In this document: positions 1-9,932 of the stretch, piece after piece
How positions within the stretch are numbered: position 1 is the first letter of the stretch
Layout: each line of letters opens with the position of its first letter
NCBI GenBank assembly: GCA_902784465.1
Contig: CACZUZ010000001.1
Span: forward strand, 43,769-107,768
Direction of reading: 5' to 3'
Source: an uncultured Bacteroidota bacterium
GTDB lineage: Bacteria; Bacteroidota; Bacteroidia; Bacteroidales; P3
DNA: 64,000 bases
Notes under the pieces: model-generated
Seen by the model: the letters and a program-made list of their open reading frames with translations, nothing else
Told to the model about the DNA's origin: nothing
Databases searched by the model: none
Position numbers and translations under genes: made by a program

Positions 1-135
1 AGACAGACGCACAACGGCATGTTCTGGTCACCCAGTGGCATCGCCGCCCTCGCTGTCATCTCTGCCGTCAATAGCAACGAAGAACTCTCCCAATGGCTAA
101 ATGAAAGGACTTTGAACTTCAGAATGGTGGCTTAG
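1..135 (+). CDS. C-terminal fragment, possibly of a transposase
   Basis: Frame 1 is open from the window edge to a TAG stop at 133-135, giving 44 residues that contain MFWSPSGIAALAVI and end NERTLNFRMVA. The short Trp-Ser-x-x-Gly context followed by an Ala-rich helix recalls the tails of some DDE transposases, but the piece is too short to place in a family. The three 23-24 bp repeats that follow at 243-312 would fit the end of a mobile element. It is on the opposite strand to the next gene. It could equally be the end of an ordinary gene. Confidence 0.35.
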   Translation, partial: RQTHNGMFWSPSGIAALAVISAVNSNEELSQWLNERTLNFRMVA

Positions 136-242
136 CAACTTTACAGGTCGAGCTTTTTTAAGAGCAAGGTGTCGCTAATCCTTGGAAGATAGTTTGATAC
201 ATTCATAGATTTTGTATTTAATCAAGTGCAAAGATATCACTA

Positions 243-312
243 TTTTAAGAAATGGCCAAAAATAGTTTTAAGAAATGGCCAAAAATAACTTTAAGAAATG
301 GCTAAAAATAAT
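243..312. repeat. Three tandem 23-24 bp repeats
   Basis: The unit TTTTAAGAAATGGCCAAAAA plus 3-4 bases occurs at 243-265, 266-289 and 290-312 (the last with GGCT for GGCC). The period is 23-24 bp, about two helix turns, so a protein could bind all copies on one face. It lies 108 bases after the partial gene at the left edge. Multiple short repeats of this kind occur at the ends of some insertion sequences; no matching inverted copy was found in the window. Confidence 0.7.
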
Positions 313-384
313 TCGCCCCTCAATTTATACAAAAATGCGGTCAACTGCATATACTATGCTTACTACTTGTTAAATTACAATACG

Positions 385-828
385 TTACCAGTAACGATGT
401 TGCCATGAAATCGTTTCGCCATCTCCTTCAATTATAAAGCGAAAGTGTATGTTGTTCTCATCACTCCCTTCGCTCCAGCGGACCAGGTATTCGACAGTGT
501 CCTTGACAATAAACTCCGGATAAACGAGAAGTGTGTCGTATGGAAGCACCACCACCTTTTGCTGGGCAGTTCTGACATCGAGCAAGGTTACATTATCCAC
601 GACAGGAGAAACTATTTCAAACAATAGCGAGAAGACTGTATCTCCTGTTCGAAAAAGAATGGAGTCCCGAACAGTCACTCCATTAAGAATTTTGAAAGCA
701 GAATAATCTGACGCGCTGGCAATAGATTCTGATGATGAAGAAGAGGAGATGACAAATCCATCATCATCACACGATGCAAACAGTGAAATTAAAATTACTG
801 CTGAAAGGAAAAGTTTAGTTTTTTTCAT
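385..828 (-). CDS. Small putative lipoprotein, unknown function
   Basis: A 147-residue protein starting MKKTKLFLSAVILISLFASC: a hydrophobic signal peptide with a lipobox (F-A-S-C, Cys20) followed by Asp residues, so probably a lipid-anchored periplasmic or outer-membrane protein. A Ser-rich linker (residues about 27-38) leads into a beta-rich domain with no recognised motif. It is the last gene of the leftward run that begins at 16204, 45 bases after the WG/Sel1 protein. Role unknown; its place suggests it is an exported part of the same signalling locus. Confidence 0.7.
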   Translation of the reverse strand: MKKTKLFLSAVILISLFASCDDDGFVISSSSSSESIASASDYSAFKILNGVTVRDSILFRTGDTVFSLLFEIVSPVVDNVTLLDVRTAQQKVVVLPYDTLLVYPEFIVKDTVEYLVRWSEGSDENNIHFRFIIEGDGETISWQHRYW

Positions 829-873
829 AAAGATAAGATTATTAAGTTTTACAAATTGTTTATATTGACAGTC

Positions 874-2784
874 TTAATAAGGCTTTAATTCAGAGATGTT
901 CACACCTTGTGTTTTAAGGAACTTGAGTGACCATTTGTCGTAACCAGCAAGAGCCCCAAGATACATGAAAACCACTGCTTTATCACGGTCTTTCTGGCAA
1001 CCATTTCCATGCCAAAGGGCATAACCGCAATAATTAATAGCTTGAGAATTAAAATTTAATCTTGCGGCTATCAGGTTCAAACGAATTGCCATATCATAAT
1101 CTATTTTACAGCCCTTTCCATTAAAATACATGTAAGCCAATGCTGCAATGGCATCGGGATTGCCACCTTGTGCCGCACGATGACACCATTCGAATGCTTT
1201 GGCATAATTTTTATTACTATAGTAGTGCCGATACAAAGCATATTGGCAAGCATCTATACCTTTTTCTGCTGCTTTAACAAGACCATCGAAATCATTATTA
1301 AAATCAAATTCTGAGTTGTATTCTTTTCCATAATTACCAATAATAACAGTGTCACGCCCTGTTTTCGACACCAAATAGCCTGAGCCCAATACCCAAGGCT
1401 TCCCTCCATAGAATAATTTTCTATAACCGTTTTTTGTGATGACATTCCCTGCGGTATCAATAAGATTCCATAGTCCATCCTCTTTCACCCATGCAGATCC
1501 TTCTCTGAACTTTTTTGCATCGTCGTATTTGCAAGGTATTACTATCTCACCAACGGAATTGATAAAGCCACTTTTCCCATTCTTTATAACTTTTGCTCGA
1601 TTATTATCTCCAAAACAATAAGCATCTTCAAATTGCGGTGTTATAACCTCTTTGCCCACCAAGTTTACATATCCATATTTATTGACTGTGTTATCACCTT
1701 CAACCTTTTTGATTGCAACTCTGCACAAACTTGTGTAGCCTGGGAAGCCGCAATTACAGACCCAATCATATTTGAATTCGGTTAATTGCTCCACCGCTAT
1801 TTTCCCTTCATTCCATGAACCAATGCCAAACAATGCCCATTTGTTGTTTTTTTTGAATAAAACAGGATATGAATCGTTGTAATTACTGACAAAACCATCA
1901 TAAATACAGGGTAATACTTCCTCTCCTTTTCCGTTGAGCAGTCCATATTTACCATCTTTTCTAACAACAGTGGTAGAAATACCATAGCGCAACGAAGATC
2001 TCACTACAGTATCGTAAACAATAGGAACCACCTCTATACCTTTTTTGCTAACAAACCCATACTTCCCTTCTTGATAGACGCGTTCAAGCATTACGTTATC
2101 GTCCCAATGCATATCATCGTATGTCGTTTTTTCTGAATAGGTATATTTCAGAGGGGTTATAGCTACCCCATTGGAATCGATAAATCCATACTTTCCATGA
2201 TACAAAACGAAAGATATGCCGCTTGATCCTTTTGCAACGGAATCGTACTTTGCTCCAAGAGGAATTGTCACGATGTTGTCTTGCCATCCTTTCTGATAGA
2301 TATTAACTGTAGCAGTGACATATTCAATGCCATAACCATATATCCCAAAAGACATTTTTCTGCCTTCAGTTGTCAAGTTTTTATTCCATCTTACAGTAAT
2401 CGAATTGTTTTGCTTGTCTACATTAACAATCTCACAATTGGTTATGGTTGTGTTTGCAACGCTCCACCCGTCAGAATCCATTATTGAACTTGAAACCCTG
2501 AAAGTCATATCTGTTACATCTGGTTCAACAGTCAATTCCAATTCCCTCTGACCATTTATTTTCAATACTGGCTTGCAATTATTCATTCCTTCTTTGGCTT
2601 TCCTGCCATTTTCGAAACGATTTGCATCAGGGCACTGTGAAGCCTTCTTATAGTAATCGTATGCCGAGTTCCATTTGCCACGAGCGTAGGCAGCATCGGC
2701 TTTTTGTATGTTTGGCTCATAACACTGAGCCATTGACATATTGACAATAACTAATGCCGTTATAAAAAACAAGAGATTTTTCAT
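874..2784 (-). CDS. Exported WG-repeat protein with Sel1-like C-terminus
   Basis: The frame is open from 2847, but the signal peptide begins at the ATG at 2784 (MKNLLFFITALVIVNMSMAQC), so that start is chosen; 636 residues. After cleavage comes the module C-Y-E-P-N-I-x-K-A-D-A-A-Y-A-R-G, a TPR-like helix pair ending in CPD, also found in the proteins at 2844-5303 and 7927-8463. Then a beta-sandwich region and at least six WG-type repeats (GKYGFIDSNG, GKYGFVSKKG, GKYGLLNGKG, NKYGYVNLVG, GKSGFINSVG), and two or three Sel1-like repeats near the C-terminus (YMYFNGKGCKIDY, ALWHGNGCQKD). WG and Sel1 repeats mediate protein contacts; this is likely an extracytoplasmic scaffold. Substrate or partner unknown. 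Confidence 0.8.
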   Translation of the reverse strand: MKNLLFFITALVIVNMSMAQCYEPNIQKADAAYARGKWNSAYDYYKKASQCPDANRFENGRKAKEGMNNCKPVLKINGQRELELTVEPDVTDMTFRVSSSIMDSDGWSVANTTITNCEIVNVDKQNNSITVRWNKNLTTEGRKMSFGIYGYGIEYVTATVNIYQKGWQDNIVTIPLGAKYDSVAKGSSGISFVLYHGKYGFIDSNGVAITPLKYTYSEKTTYDDMHWDDNVMLERVYQEGKYGFVSKKGIEVVPIVYDTVVRSSLRYGISTTVVRKDGKYGLLNGKGEEVLPCIYDGFVSNYNDSYPVLFKKNNKWALFGIGSWNEGKIAVEQLTEFKYDWVCNCGFPGYTSLCRVAIKKVEGDNTVNKYGYVNLVGKEVITPQFEDAYCFGDNNRAKVIKNGKSGFINSVGEIVIPCKYDDAKKFREGSAWVKEDGLWNLIDTAGNVITKNGYRKLFYGGKPWVLGSGYLVSKTGRDTVIIGNYGKEYNSEFDFNNDFDGLVKAAEKGIDACQYALYRHYYSNKNYAKAFEWCHRAAQGGNPDAIAALAYMYFNGKGCKIDYDMAIRLNLIAARLNFNSQAINYCGYALWHGNGCQKDRDKAVVFMYLGALAGYDKWSLKFLKTQGVNISELKPY

Positions 2785-2843
2785 GGTTCTATTATTATAG
2801 CAATTAGAAATTTGCATCATTTTAATTAACAATCGTTTATACC

Positions 2844-5303
2844 TCATAGCTCGTCAATAATATGAAATCTCTTGTCGATATAATAGTTCTTTCCATCTAT
2901 AACTACTTTTGCACGTCCGCCTGTAAATTGACCAGCACTATCGAAAATTGTAGGTATCACAATCTTGCCTGTTTTATCAATATAGCCCCATTTCGCACCA
3001 ATCTTCACAGCTGCCAGCTCCTCCGAAAAAGGCTGAGCCTGATTGAATTGAGGCTGTATTGTCACGATGCCGAGCGTATCATTGAAAAACCCATAAATGT
3101 CATTGACAGAAAAGATTGATGGCGAAAAAGATGTATTACCAATATTAATCTTCTTATGGTTCATTCCGTTTATATAATTACCGTTGGAATCAATTGTCAT
3201 ACAATAGTATTTGCCAAAAAGTGTTAATGTTCCATCTGAATTGAACGAAATATCCGGCCATTCAAGACGTGGAATATCATATATTTCACCTTTCCTATTG
3301 ATTAGACTCGTTGAGTGCTTACCTCGTGCTACTGCTAAACCATTTATCATAGGAGTCAATTGACTGAATGCACTGTCAACAATTTTCACTCCGTTCTTGT
3401 CAATAAGGCTGTAGCCCTCTTCCCCTTCGGTAACTGCAATGGCATTTTTAAACAAATAAGTAAGGCAATTATGATCCTGACTATAACAACCATCATGAAT
3501 ATGCCCTATAATACAGAATTGTGTCTTTCCTTTTTTGTCAATAAAACAAATTGTCTTTTGGCTATTTTCGCCACTATTGCTTGTTGTTACAGCCGCCAAG
3601 CCCTCTGAAAATATTCTCGGAATAACTTCAGAAAAACCCTCATTAAACACGTTTCCTTTTGTATCAATTATATACCACCGCATACTATTTTCATCATAGA
3701 CTTTGGCGAATCCATCTGAAAAAGGGAGTATGAATCTATATGATGGTTTTATCAATATTGTTCCATCAAGATTACAGTATCCAGACGAACTATTTTCTTT
3801 TCTAAAACCAATAATACCATCTGCAATAAAATACACATCATAAACATCTTTAGGTAACTGTATTTTCGTACCATCTCTCTTAATTACAAACCATTGCCAA
3901 TATATCTTTTTCCCTGTCCATATACTATACTTTATTGCGATACCGTCTTCTGAAAAAAAACGAGACATTTCATAGTCCATGTCTGTATAATCTTTTTGTA
4001 TTAATGAACCATTGTTATTCCATAATTCTATACAACGCTTAACATGGGCTTCTCTATTGTTATAAGGAAAATTAGTATAATCATTTGTATCGTAAAAAAT
4101 TGCATAATCATCGTTATCAAATCTGTGAAACCCAAGATGCTTTTTATCGTTCAATTCGTATTTTTTCAATGCATGTATTCCATTTTTGCCAACAGAATAA
4201 AGGGTAACAGTTCGATTCTTATTGTCAATATCATCATCACTTTTTTCAACCTTCAAAAAGCAGTTATTGTTGATTGGATATAATCCAAATGACCAAACAT
4301 AATGTTCTCTACCCGAATTTTCGGTATTGTTGATTGAAAGTTTCCATAAATTAAATCTGTTTTTATAGAAAAGTGTTGAGGAAATGAATACAATCTCTCC
4401 TTTATGACTTATAAAACCGCTAACATTACCTTTCTTAAACGGTATGGCCGAATTTGGATTGACATTCAGATTTCCGATATCTATACGGGCTTTGGCTTTA
4501 AGATCTTCTTTGTTGCTGCAATCAGACTGAGTTACATGTATTGTTGCTGACTGGTTGTTGTAAGAAACTGTAATTGATTTGTCTCGACTGATGATTTTAC
4601 TTTCGTTTGTATTCACAATCAGAAAGAACTGGTCTGACTCTTTCTGGACTGACATCCACGATGCATCGATGCCGGAAATGGTATAGTCCAGTCCTGAGGG
4701 TATGCCGCCGACATCGAAACGTGTCACGCCCCCCTCCCAAGAGAAAGAGCGTTCTAAATGTGTTCTGCCATTCACGGTCAGGCAACCATTAGCTTGAATT
4801 ATTTGTATTTTTGCCACGGCATCGTATCTCATATCAATACATTGAGGACGAAATCCACCTTCGCCACTTATAGTAATCAACCACTCTCGAGGGGCTGTTG
4901 AAGTATTTTCATTCCATGACACTGTCAGTTTGCCGTCTGAAACATCAGGTGTAACAGACAATCCATTATTCGTGTTTGAAATCACAGACCACGAGGAGAG
5001 CCTTAAACTCTTTATGTCGAAGGACTGTTTGCCGGCATCTGATGATACTTTGACAATGATATCCTTCTCGCCATTGACAGTCAAGACAGGCAAACATTTG
5101 TATAACCCTTCTTTGGCTCTACTGCCATTATCGTGGCTTCTCGAATCAGGACAACACAGGGCACTGTCGTAGTGAGCAGCTGCCGTTTTGTAATTTCCTC
5201 TTGCATAAGCGGCATCAGCCTTCTTCAAATGAGGCTCATAACATTGGGCGCATAAATGTATAGATGCCATTATGCAAAGAAAAAGGATGATTTGATTTTT
5301 CAT
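2844..5303 (-). CDS. Exported BACON and WG-repeat protein
   Basis: 819 residues with signal peptide MKNQIILFLCIMASIHLCAQC. The mature N-terminus repeats the C-Y-E-P-x-L-K-K-A-D-A-A-Y-A-R-G module with CPD. Residues about 60-260 contain two BACON-like beta-sandwiches; the second has the typical ASWMSV and final HVTQS strand. The rest is a chain of WG-like repeats (GFISHKGEIVF, GYCNLDGTILI, CFIDKKGKTQF, SLIDKNGVKIV, KWGYIDKTGKIVIPTIF). The stop overlaps an ATG of the next frame (ATGA), a sign of one operon. BACON domains bind carbohydrate or protein surfaces in Bacteroidetes exported proteins. Function here is inferred to be binding or scaffolding outside the inner membrane. Confidence 0.8.
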   Translation of the reverse strand: MKNQIILFLCIMASIHLCAQCYEPHLKKADAAYARGNYKTAAAHYDSALCCPDSRSHDNGSRAKEGLYKCLPVLTVNGEKDIIVKVSSDAGKQSFDIKSLRLSSWSVISNTNNGLSVTPDVSDGKLTVSWNENTSTAPREWLITISGEGGFRPQCIDMRYDAVAKIQIIQANGCLTVNGRTHLERSFSWEGGVTRFDVGGIPSGLDYTISGIDASWMSVQKESDQFFLIVNTNESKIISRDKSITVSYNNQSATIHVTQSDCSNKEDLKAKARIDIGNLNVNPNSAIPFKKGNVSGFISHKGEIVFISSTLFYKNRFNLWKLSINNTENSGREHYVWSFGLYPINNNCFLKVEKSDDDIDNKNRTVTLYSVGKNGIHALKKYELNDKKHLGFHRFDNDDYAIFYDTNDYTNFPYNNREAHVKRCIELWNNNGSLIQKDYTDMDYEMSRFFSEDGIAIKYSIWTGKKIYWQWFVIKRDGTKIQLPKDVYDVYFIADGIIGFRKENSSSGYCNLDGTILIKPSYRFILPFSDGFAKVYDENSMRWYIIDTKGNVFNEGFSEVIPRIFSEGLAAVTTSNSGENSQKTICFIDKKGKTQFCIIGHIHDGCYSQDHNCLTYLFKNAIAVTEGEEGYSLIDKNGVKIVDSAFSQLTPMINGLAVARGKHSTSLINRKGEIYDIPRLEWPDISFNSDGTLTLFGKYYCMTIDSNGNYINGMNHKKINIGNTSFSPSIFSVNDIYGFFNDTLGIVTIQPQFNQAQPFSEELAAVKIGAKWGYIDKTGKIVIPTIFDSAGQFTGGRAKVVIDGKNYYIDKRFHIIDEL

Positions 5304-5367
5304 TAGTAGTTATAATAATATACTGTTAAATAAATACTTAGAATAATAATCTTTGAGAGAGCATGAT

Positions 5368-6062
5368 CTACCCCACACGTCTGTACATACCATTCAGTAT
5401 ACTTTCTTCACATTTATCATTAAGGAAGTTGTGAAGAGGCATCATAAATCTTATGCCGAAGCTTTGTCTGTAAGAGTAACGCCACGACAGTGCATAATCT
5501 AATTCAAGACCGGATGACAGCATACTCTTTATTGCGTTTTTCAGACTACCAGAAGCACCAACAACAAAATCATAAAAGACACCTGATTCTATCATGATTT
5601 TTCTCCAATAACAACTCCAGCGCGTGGTTGAAAGTAGAATCCCCTTAGATTATTGTCATTTTTTTTGAAAGTAATCCCTTGACTCTTGAAATGGACCCCA
5701 ACATACACTCCAAAGCGGTTCCATTTATACGTACCGTCTAAGCCAATGCTGTAATCGCCAAGGTGTTTGAACGGATTGCTAAAAGCACTGTGATAAGGTC
5801 CATAGATTTCATTTGACTCGAAGCCGTTTTTTTCTATGCCAACAGGAAAAGCATCGGAAGGGTTTGGCATAAGAAATAGATAAATATCTTTAGCATTTGG
5901 ATCCTCAATTAGGAAATAGAGTGCACGATAAAAAGATGTATAAATCAGCAGTGAATAGTAATTGGTAGTCCATGCCTTAGCGTTGAGGGGAAAACCCGTC
6001 TGAGCATTGGAACGAACTACAAACAAGATAAAAATGAATAGAAAGAGAACTACTTTCTTCAT
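5368..6062 (-). pseudogene. Outer-membrane beta-barrel-like protein, frameshifted
   Basis: Two overlapping frames form one protein. 5592-6062 encodes a signal peptide (MKKVVLFLFIFILFVVRSNAQ) and aromatic, Gly-rich beta strands, ending GVVIGEKS-stop; 5368-5595 resumes at MIESGVFYDFVVGASGSL and ends near the C-terminus. Adding one base to the five-T run at 5598-5602 (A5 on the coding strand) would read GVVIGEKIMIESGVF without a break. Total about 230 residues, typical of a small eight-stranded barrel or porin-family protein. It sits between kinase and WG genes and would supply the outer-membrane part of the locus. Whether the shift is real or a homopolymer sequencing error cannot be told from the sequence. 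Confidence 0.65.
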
Positions 6063-6112
6063 GATAATGTGTTTGTTTGAAGTTGGATTACAACTGTTTA
6101 AAAAGCCTTATA

Positions 6113-7897
6113 TTAGTTTGTTCGTCTGGATGAAAAATATTGATTTACAATGGCAATTGCCGAATCATAGTAAGGTACGTATTCTGCTGTGGTGCTGCTT
6201 CTCCATTCATAAAGGATGCTCTTTCCATTACAGAACACGCTGTCTACTTCCTTTAGTACAGGTATCAATATTTCGTTATAATAACGATTTATATCTGGCT
6301 GCTTGAAATCACAGCCTGAATATTCAATGCCACAACTACCAGTTGTGACGATATTACTAGGATTTCCCGAAAAATAGGTTTTCATTTGTTCGGACATAAT
6401 CTCAAGACTTAACGCAAAAGGTACCAGCTGTTTCAACTTTCCCATTTCTTCGGACTTAGAATAGTAGTAGTTAAATGTGTACGATGAAAGTGTATTAACT
6501 ATTCTTGTTGATAATTCTGAGCATCTTGAAAGGTAAGCCTGAATCGTGTCGGTTGTTTCATTGTGAATTGATGAATAGTCACCTATGGAAGCATTGCTCG
6601 AAGGGTCTGAATAGTTCCATGCATAGTTCAGTGCTGCTAAATTATGCTCTGCATTGTCATACCGAACCATACAAATCAACGCATCATCAACATGCTCACC
6701 CTGTGGATAGTTATCAATATATGATTCGTATGAAGAAATATTATTTTCTTTTTTAGTTGCATGCCAGGCTTTACGTTCCTCATTTCCAAATCGAGTTAAT
6801 AACAATGAGCCAAGGACAATACCAGCCATCACCCATAATAATATATTTGTTATTGTTTTGTTGTATTTGTGCCAAAACTCCGACATTTTTTTCCATATAG
6901 AAGTGTGCGGAATGGAGTCTGGTTCCGGTGTCGGAGGGGTAGGGGATGATGAACCTGAGAATGACTTCCTTCTTTTTAATTTATCCTCTTTTATCTCTTT
7001 AGGAGCGCCCGGCCATTCCACTTTTCTTTGTTCGCTTTTCAATACATTTTGGGCGTAAACAAGTAGTTGGTCTGCGTGGGGGCGCTGAGATGGCTCTTTG
7101 GCCATGCAGTCGTAGATAAGTTGTTTCAACTCATCAGAAAATCCCCTGCGCGTTATTTCGGGTATTTTCTGACCTATTGTCGGATTCAAACAATCACCCC
7201 CACACTCGACAAATGGTCGCCGTCCCTCCACTATCTCAAATAACATAGCTCCAAACGACCAGATGTCGCTTGCTAACACAGAAAATCCTTTTCCTCTTGG
7301 AAAACGTTCCGGGGCTGCATAGTCTACAGTCATGGCACTGTCTACAGTATGCTCTGAATCATCATTCGTGGAAGAAAGCGAGCTTAATCTTCTTTTGCTT
7401 ATTCCAAAGTCCGATATGGCATACATGCCATTTGTACGGATTAGAATATTTGCAGGTTTTATGTCTTGATGAACAATAGGATCTGCAACTTCCGACGAAG
7501 AGCCGTCAAGACGTTCTTTGGGTCTCTTGTTTTCAGCCAGACGCTTCAAGCCTGAAGACACGTCACGAATCAAATGCCAAACTTCGATTTCAGTCAGATC
7601 CTTGTCTGCAAGGTCGGCGTTGCATAACTCCATTACAAGGTAAGGAACAGTGCCTTCAGTAATGTCGACATAAGAAGGTGTCAACAAATTATCGTGATGA
7701 ATATGCATCACACGAGTATATTCTTTGACAATATCCTGAGCTGCTTTTTTACTGTCTCCTTTCAAATGGATTTTAATAGCGAAGTATTTGTGCGTTACCT
7801 TGTCAAATGCTTTCCACACCTCACCAAATCCTCCTGCGCCAAGCCTCTCTTCTAAACGATAGCGTCCTGCAAAGATGTCATTTTTATGTAAATTCAT
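6113..7897 (-). CDS. Membrane-anchored Ser/Thr protein kinase
   Basis: 594 residues. Kinase domain about 12-285: glycine loop GAGGFGEV (20-27), Lys42 in AIKIH, catalytic loop HQDIKPANIL (Asp145), DFG at 163-165, APERF and SDIWSFG. The HRD arginine is Gln, so activation-loop control may be relaxed, but all catalytic residues are present. A Pro/Ser-rich linker precedes one transmembrane helix (about 349-370, NILLWVMAGIVLGSLLL), and the C-terminal 220 residues are predicted to be extracytoplasmic. The layout matches PknB-like receptor kinases. It shares an operon with a PP2C phosphatase and three FHA proteins, its likely antagonist and readers. Confidence 0.9.
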   Translation of the reverse strand: MNLHKNDIFAGRYRLEERLGAGGFGEVWKAFDKVTHKYFAIKIHLKGDSKKAAQDIVKEYTRVMHIHHDNLLTPSYVDITEGTVPYLVMELCNADLADKDLTEIEVWHLIRDVSSGLKRLAENKRPKERLDGSSSEVADPIVHQDIKPANILIRTNGMYAISDFGISKRRLSSLSSTNDDSEHTVDSAMTVDYAAPERFPRGKGFSVLASDIWSFGAMLFEIVEGRRPFVECGGDCLNPTIGQKIPEITRRGFSDELKQLIYDCMAKEPSQRPHADQLLVYAQNVLKSEQRKVEWPGAPKEIKEDKLKRRKSFSGSSSPTPPTPEPDSIPHTSIWKKMSEFWHKYNKTITNILLWVMAGIVLGSLLLTRFGNEERKAWHATKKENNISSYESYIDNYPQGEHVDDALICMVRYDNAEHNLAALNYAWNYSDPSSNASIGDYSSIHNETTDTIQAYLSRCSELSTRIVNTLSSYTFNYYYSKSEEMGKLKQLVPFALSLEIMSEQMKTYFSGNPSNIVTTGSCGIEYSGCDFKQPDINRYYNEILIPVLKEVDSVFCNGKSILYEWRSSTTAEYVPYYDSAIAIVNQYFSSRRTN

Positions 7898-7926
7898 TAG
7901 TACTAGTAATATTTATCATTTGTAAA

Positions 7927-8463
7927 TTACCATTCTTTAATTACTATATTCCCCTCTGATATCAAATCATCATTTTCGCGGCACCAATATTTCATATAAT
8001 CATACATCCCTTGAATTCCAGCTCTATTATCAGAACCTCCCATGCTTACGTAATAGACGTCACTCCTTTTTATAATATATACATTATGTAACCCTCTGTC
8101 AAATAATTTTTTCGCAAATTGGGATGCAGATGCGAGATTTACAGAGAAACCTGCAATAATATCATATTTATATCTACTATTTGGTTCGACATTGACCATA
8201 TCTGTAGGATTTGGTAACGTCGAAGTTCTTTTTGGTTTTTGCAGCCTCTTATCACATTTTCTAATACCATTTTTTGCAGTTTGTCCTTCATTGAAATTCT
8301 TGGCATCTGGACATCTTAGGGCCTTTTGATACAATGATTTTGCTTCCTTGAATTTGCCTGCATCAAATGCTTTATCAGCTTCTTTAATATTAGGTTGATA
8401 GCATTGTGACCATGCATTCGCAGAAAGAAATATGAGAGCGAGAAAAAGCGAGCTATATTTCAT
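7927..8463 (-). CDS. Exported protein with SPOR-like C-terminal domain
   Basis: 178 residues with signal peptide MKYSSLFLALIFLSANAWSQC. The mature start C-Y-Q-P-N-I-x-E-A-D-x-A-F-D-A-G with CPD repeats the module of the two WG proteins downstream. After a basic linker, residues about 98-178 (YDIIAGFSV, A-x-x-F-A-K-K-L, VYIIKRSDVYYVSMG) resemble a SPOR domain, a fold that binds denuded peptidoglycan. That would place the protein at the cell wall. It lies 29 bases after kinase 6113-7897 in transcription order upstream, within the same operon. The SPOR call is by pattern only. Confidence 0.65.
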   Translation of the reverse strand: MKYSSLFLALIFLSANAWSQCYQPNIKEADKAFDAGKFKEAKSLYQKALRCPDAKNFNEGQTAKNGIRKCDKRLQKPKRTSTLPNPTDMVNVEPNSRYKYDIIAGFSVNLASASQFAKKLFDRGLHNVYIIKRSDVYYVSMGGSDNRAGIQGMYDYMKYWCRENDDLISEGNIVIKEW

Positions 8464-8621
8464 GCAATTACAAGGATTAGATTAACTGTTTAGTCTTTTT
8501 GTTGGTGTCTGTTTATGTGTTGATTGATAGGTGCTTTGTTGTTTTGATTACTCACGATTTACTTGGGTAAAAAAACAGGACGTAATGACCTTGAAACAAA
8601 GAAGGAAGGACATTCGGGCGA

Positions 8622-9932
8622 TTAAGTGGTAGGGGTCAGGTCTTTATTGGCGTTACCACTTTTAGTCTCTGCTGTATCGACTGGCTCTTTTTTCGTGACG
8701 GGTTTTGATGCTCTTGAATTAGCATCAGCACCCTGATCTTCAGTATCAACGCCTTGATCTTCAGCATTGACATCCTGCTCTTCGACAGTATCAGAAACCG
8801 TGTCAGCATACAACATAGTATCTTGTCCGGGATGCGTAAGTCTATGGTTTTGTACCATCATGCCAGAAATGAATACCAACACTACGACAATCACACCAAC
8901 AATTATTGAAAGCTGCTTTCGATGACAGTGATAAAAATCAAGCAAACCATGGAATACATTTTTCTTCTGTTTGATCTGGCTATTTTCTGGATTTTCATTT
9001 TGGGAAGTTTCTTCTATTACGATGTCTTTAGACTCCTCATTTTTATTTTCATTAATCTGTAAGAGGATTGCAGTCACATTGTCATACCAGTCGCAACGTC
9101 GGGCGGCATCGAAGAGACAGGTGAGGGTGTCCTTTAATGAATCCCTATTTCGAGACAGAATATCTTGGATGTTTTCATCCGAATATGGCTCGCCATTTGA
9201 TCGGAGGCGTCCGTCGTCAAACAGCACACCGCTCAAGCCATCGCTGCAAAGCATGATTAAGTCTCCATCTTCCAAATCGAACTGTCGAGACTCGGGCCCG
9301 GCATTACCCTTGCTTCCACCGCCAAGGCAGTGGGTGATGATATTGCCCTGTGGATGAGAGAAAGTCTCTTCATATTTGAGCTGTTTCTTGCGAACCATAT
9401 CCTGTACCATAGAATGGTCTTCAGAAAGCATTTCCAGCCCTTTGCTCGGATGGTAACGGTAGGCTCGACTGTCTCCGCACCATGTAACCGTCAATTCATT
9501 TCCCACAATCCATGCCATAATGATTGTGCTTCCCATACCATGGCGGTTGGGGTTGGCTTCGGCATCGTTACGTATGTTTTGGTCTGCTGATTTAACAATC
9601 TTCTCGAGATGTTTTGCACGGGATTCCCTTGAAGGAAAATCTTTTTCAGATACAATTGCTGAGGCTATCATTTCCTTAACCGTGCTTACAGCTATTTGAG
9701 ATGCGACTTCGCCGGCATTGTGTCCTCCCATACCATCCGCCACTACCATCAAAACACCCTTTTCTGGTAAAGATGTGGTGGTGTCGAAGGAAACGGATGC
9801 TCCTATATCGCCCACATTAGGAATGATAGCGAAACTATCCTCATTGCCCTCGCGAGGTGCACAGGGGTCATACTTACCAGCTGCTTCGGTTCGTGCGGCT
9901 ATCCTGTAACTGAATGATTCTACTTGTTCCAT
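8622..9932 (-). CDS. PP2C-type Ser/Thr phosphatase with membrane anchor
   Basis: 436 residues. PP2C/Stp1-like domain about 8-290 with metal-binding motifs VVADGMGGHNAG, GMGSTIIMA, WCGDSRAY, CSDGLSG and DNVTAIL, so catalytically complete. A transmembrane helix follows (about 338-360, LSIIVGVIVVVLVFISGMM), then an acidic tail with three short repeats of the type D-Q-G-V-D-T-E. Its start codon shares one base with the stop of the 9932-10795 gene (TAATG), so the two are translationally linked. It should dephosphorylate substrates of the two kinases in the locus. Confidence 0.9.
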   Translation of the reverse strand: MEQVESFSYRIAARTEAAGKYDPCAPREGNEDSFAIIPNVGDIGASVSFDTTTSLPEKGVLMVVADGMGGHNAGEVASQIAVSTVKEMIASAIVSEKDFPSRESRAKHLEKIVKSADQNIRNDAEANPNRHGMGSTIIMAWIVGNELTVTWCGDSRAYRYHPSKGLEMLSEDHSMVQDMVRKKQLKYEETFSHPQGNIITHCLGGGSKGNAGPESRQFDLEDGDLIMLCSDGLSGVLFDDGRLRSNGEPYSDENIQDILSRNRDSLKDTLTCLFDAARRCDWYDNVTAILLQINENKNEESKDIVIEETSQNENPENSQIKQKKNVFHGLLDFYHCHRKQLSIIVGVIVVVLVFISGMMVQNHRLTHPGQDTMLYADTVSDTVEEQDVNAEDQGVDTEDQGADANSRASKPVTKKEPVDTAETKSGNANKDLTPTT

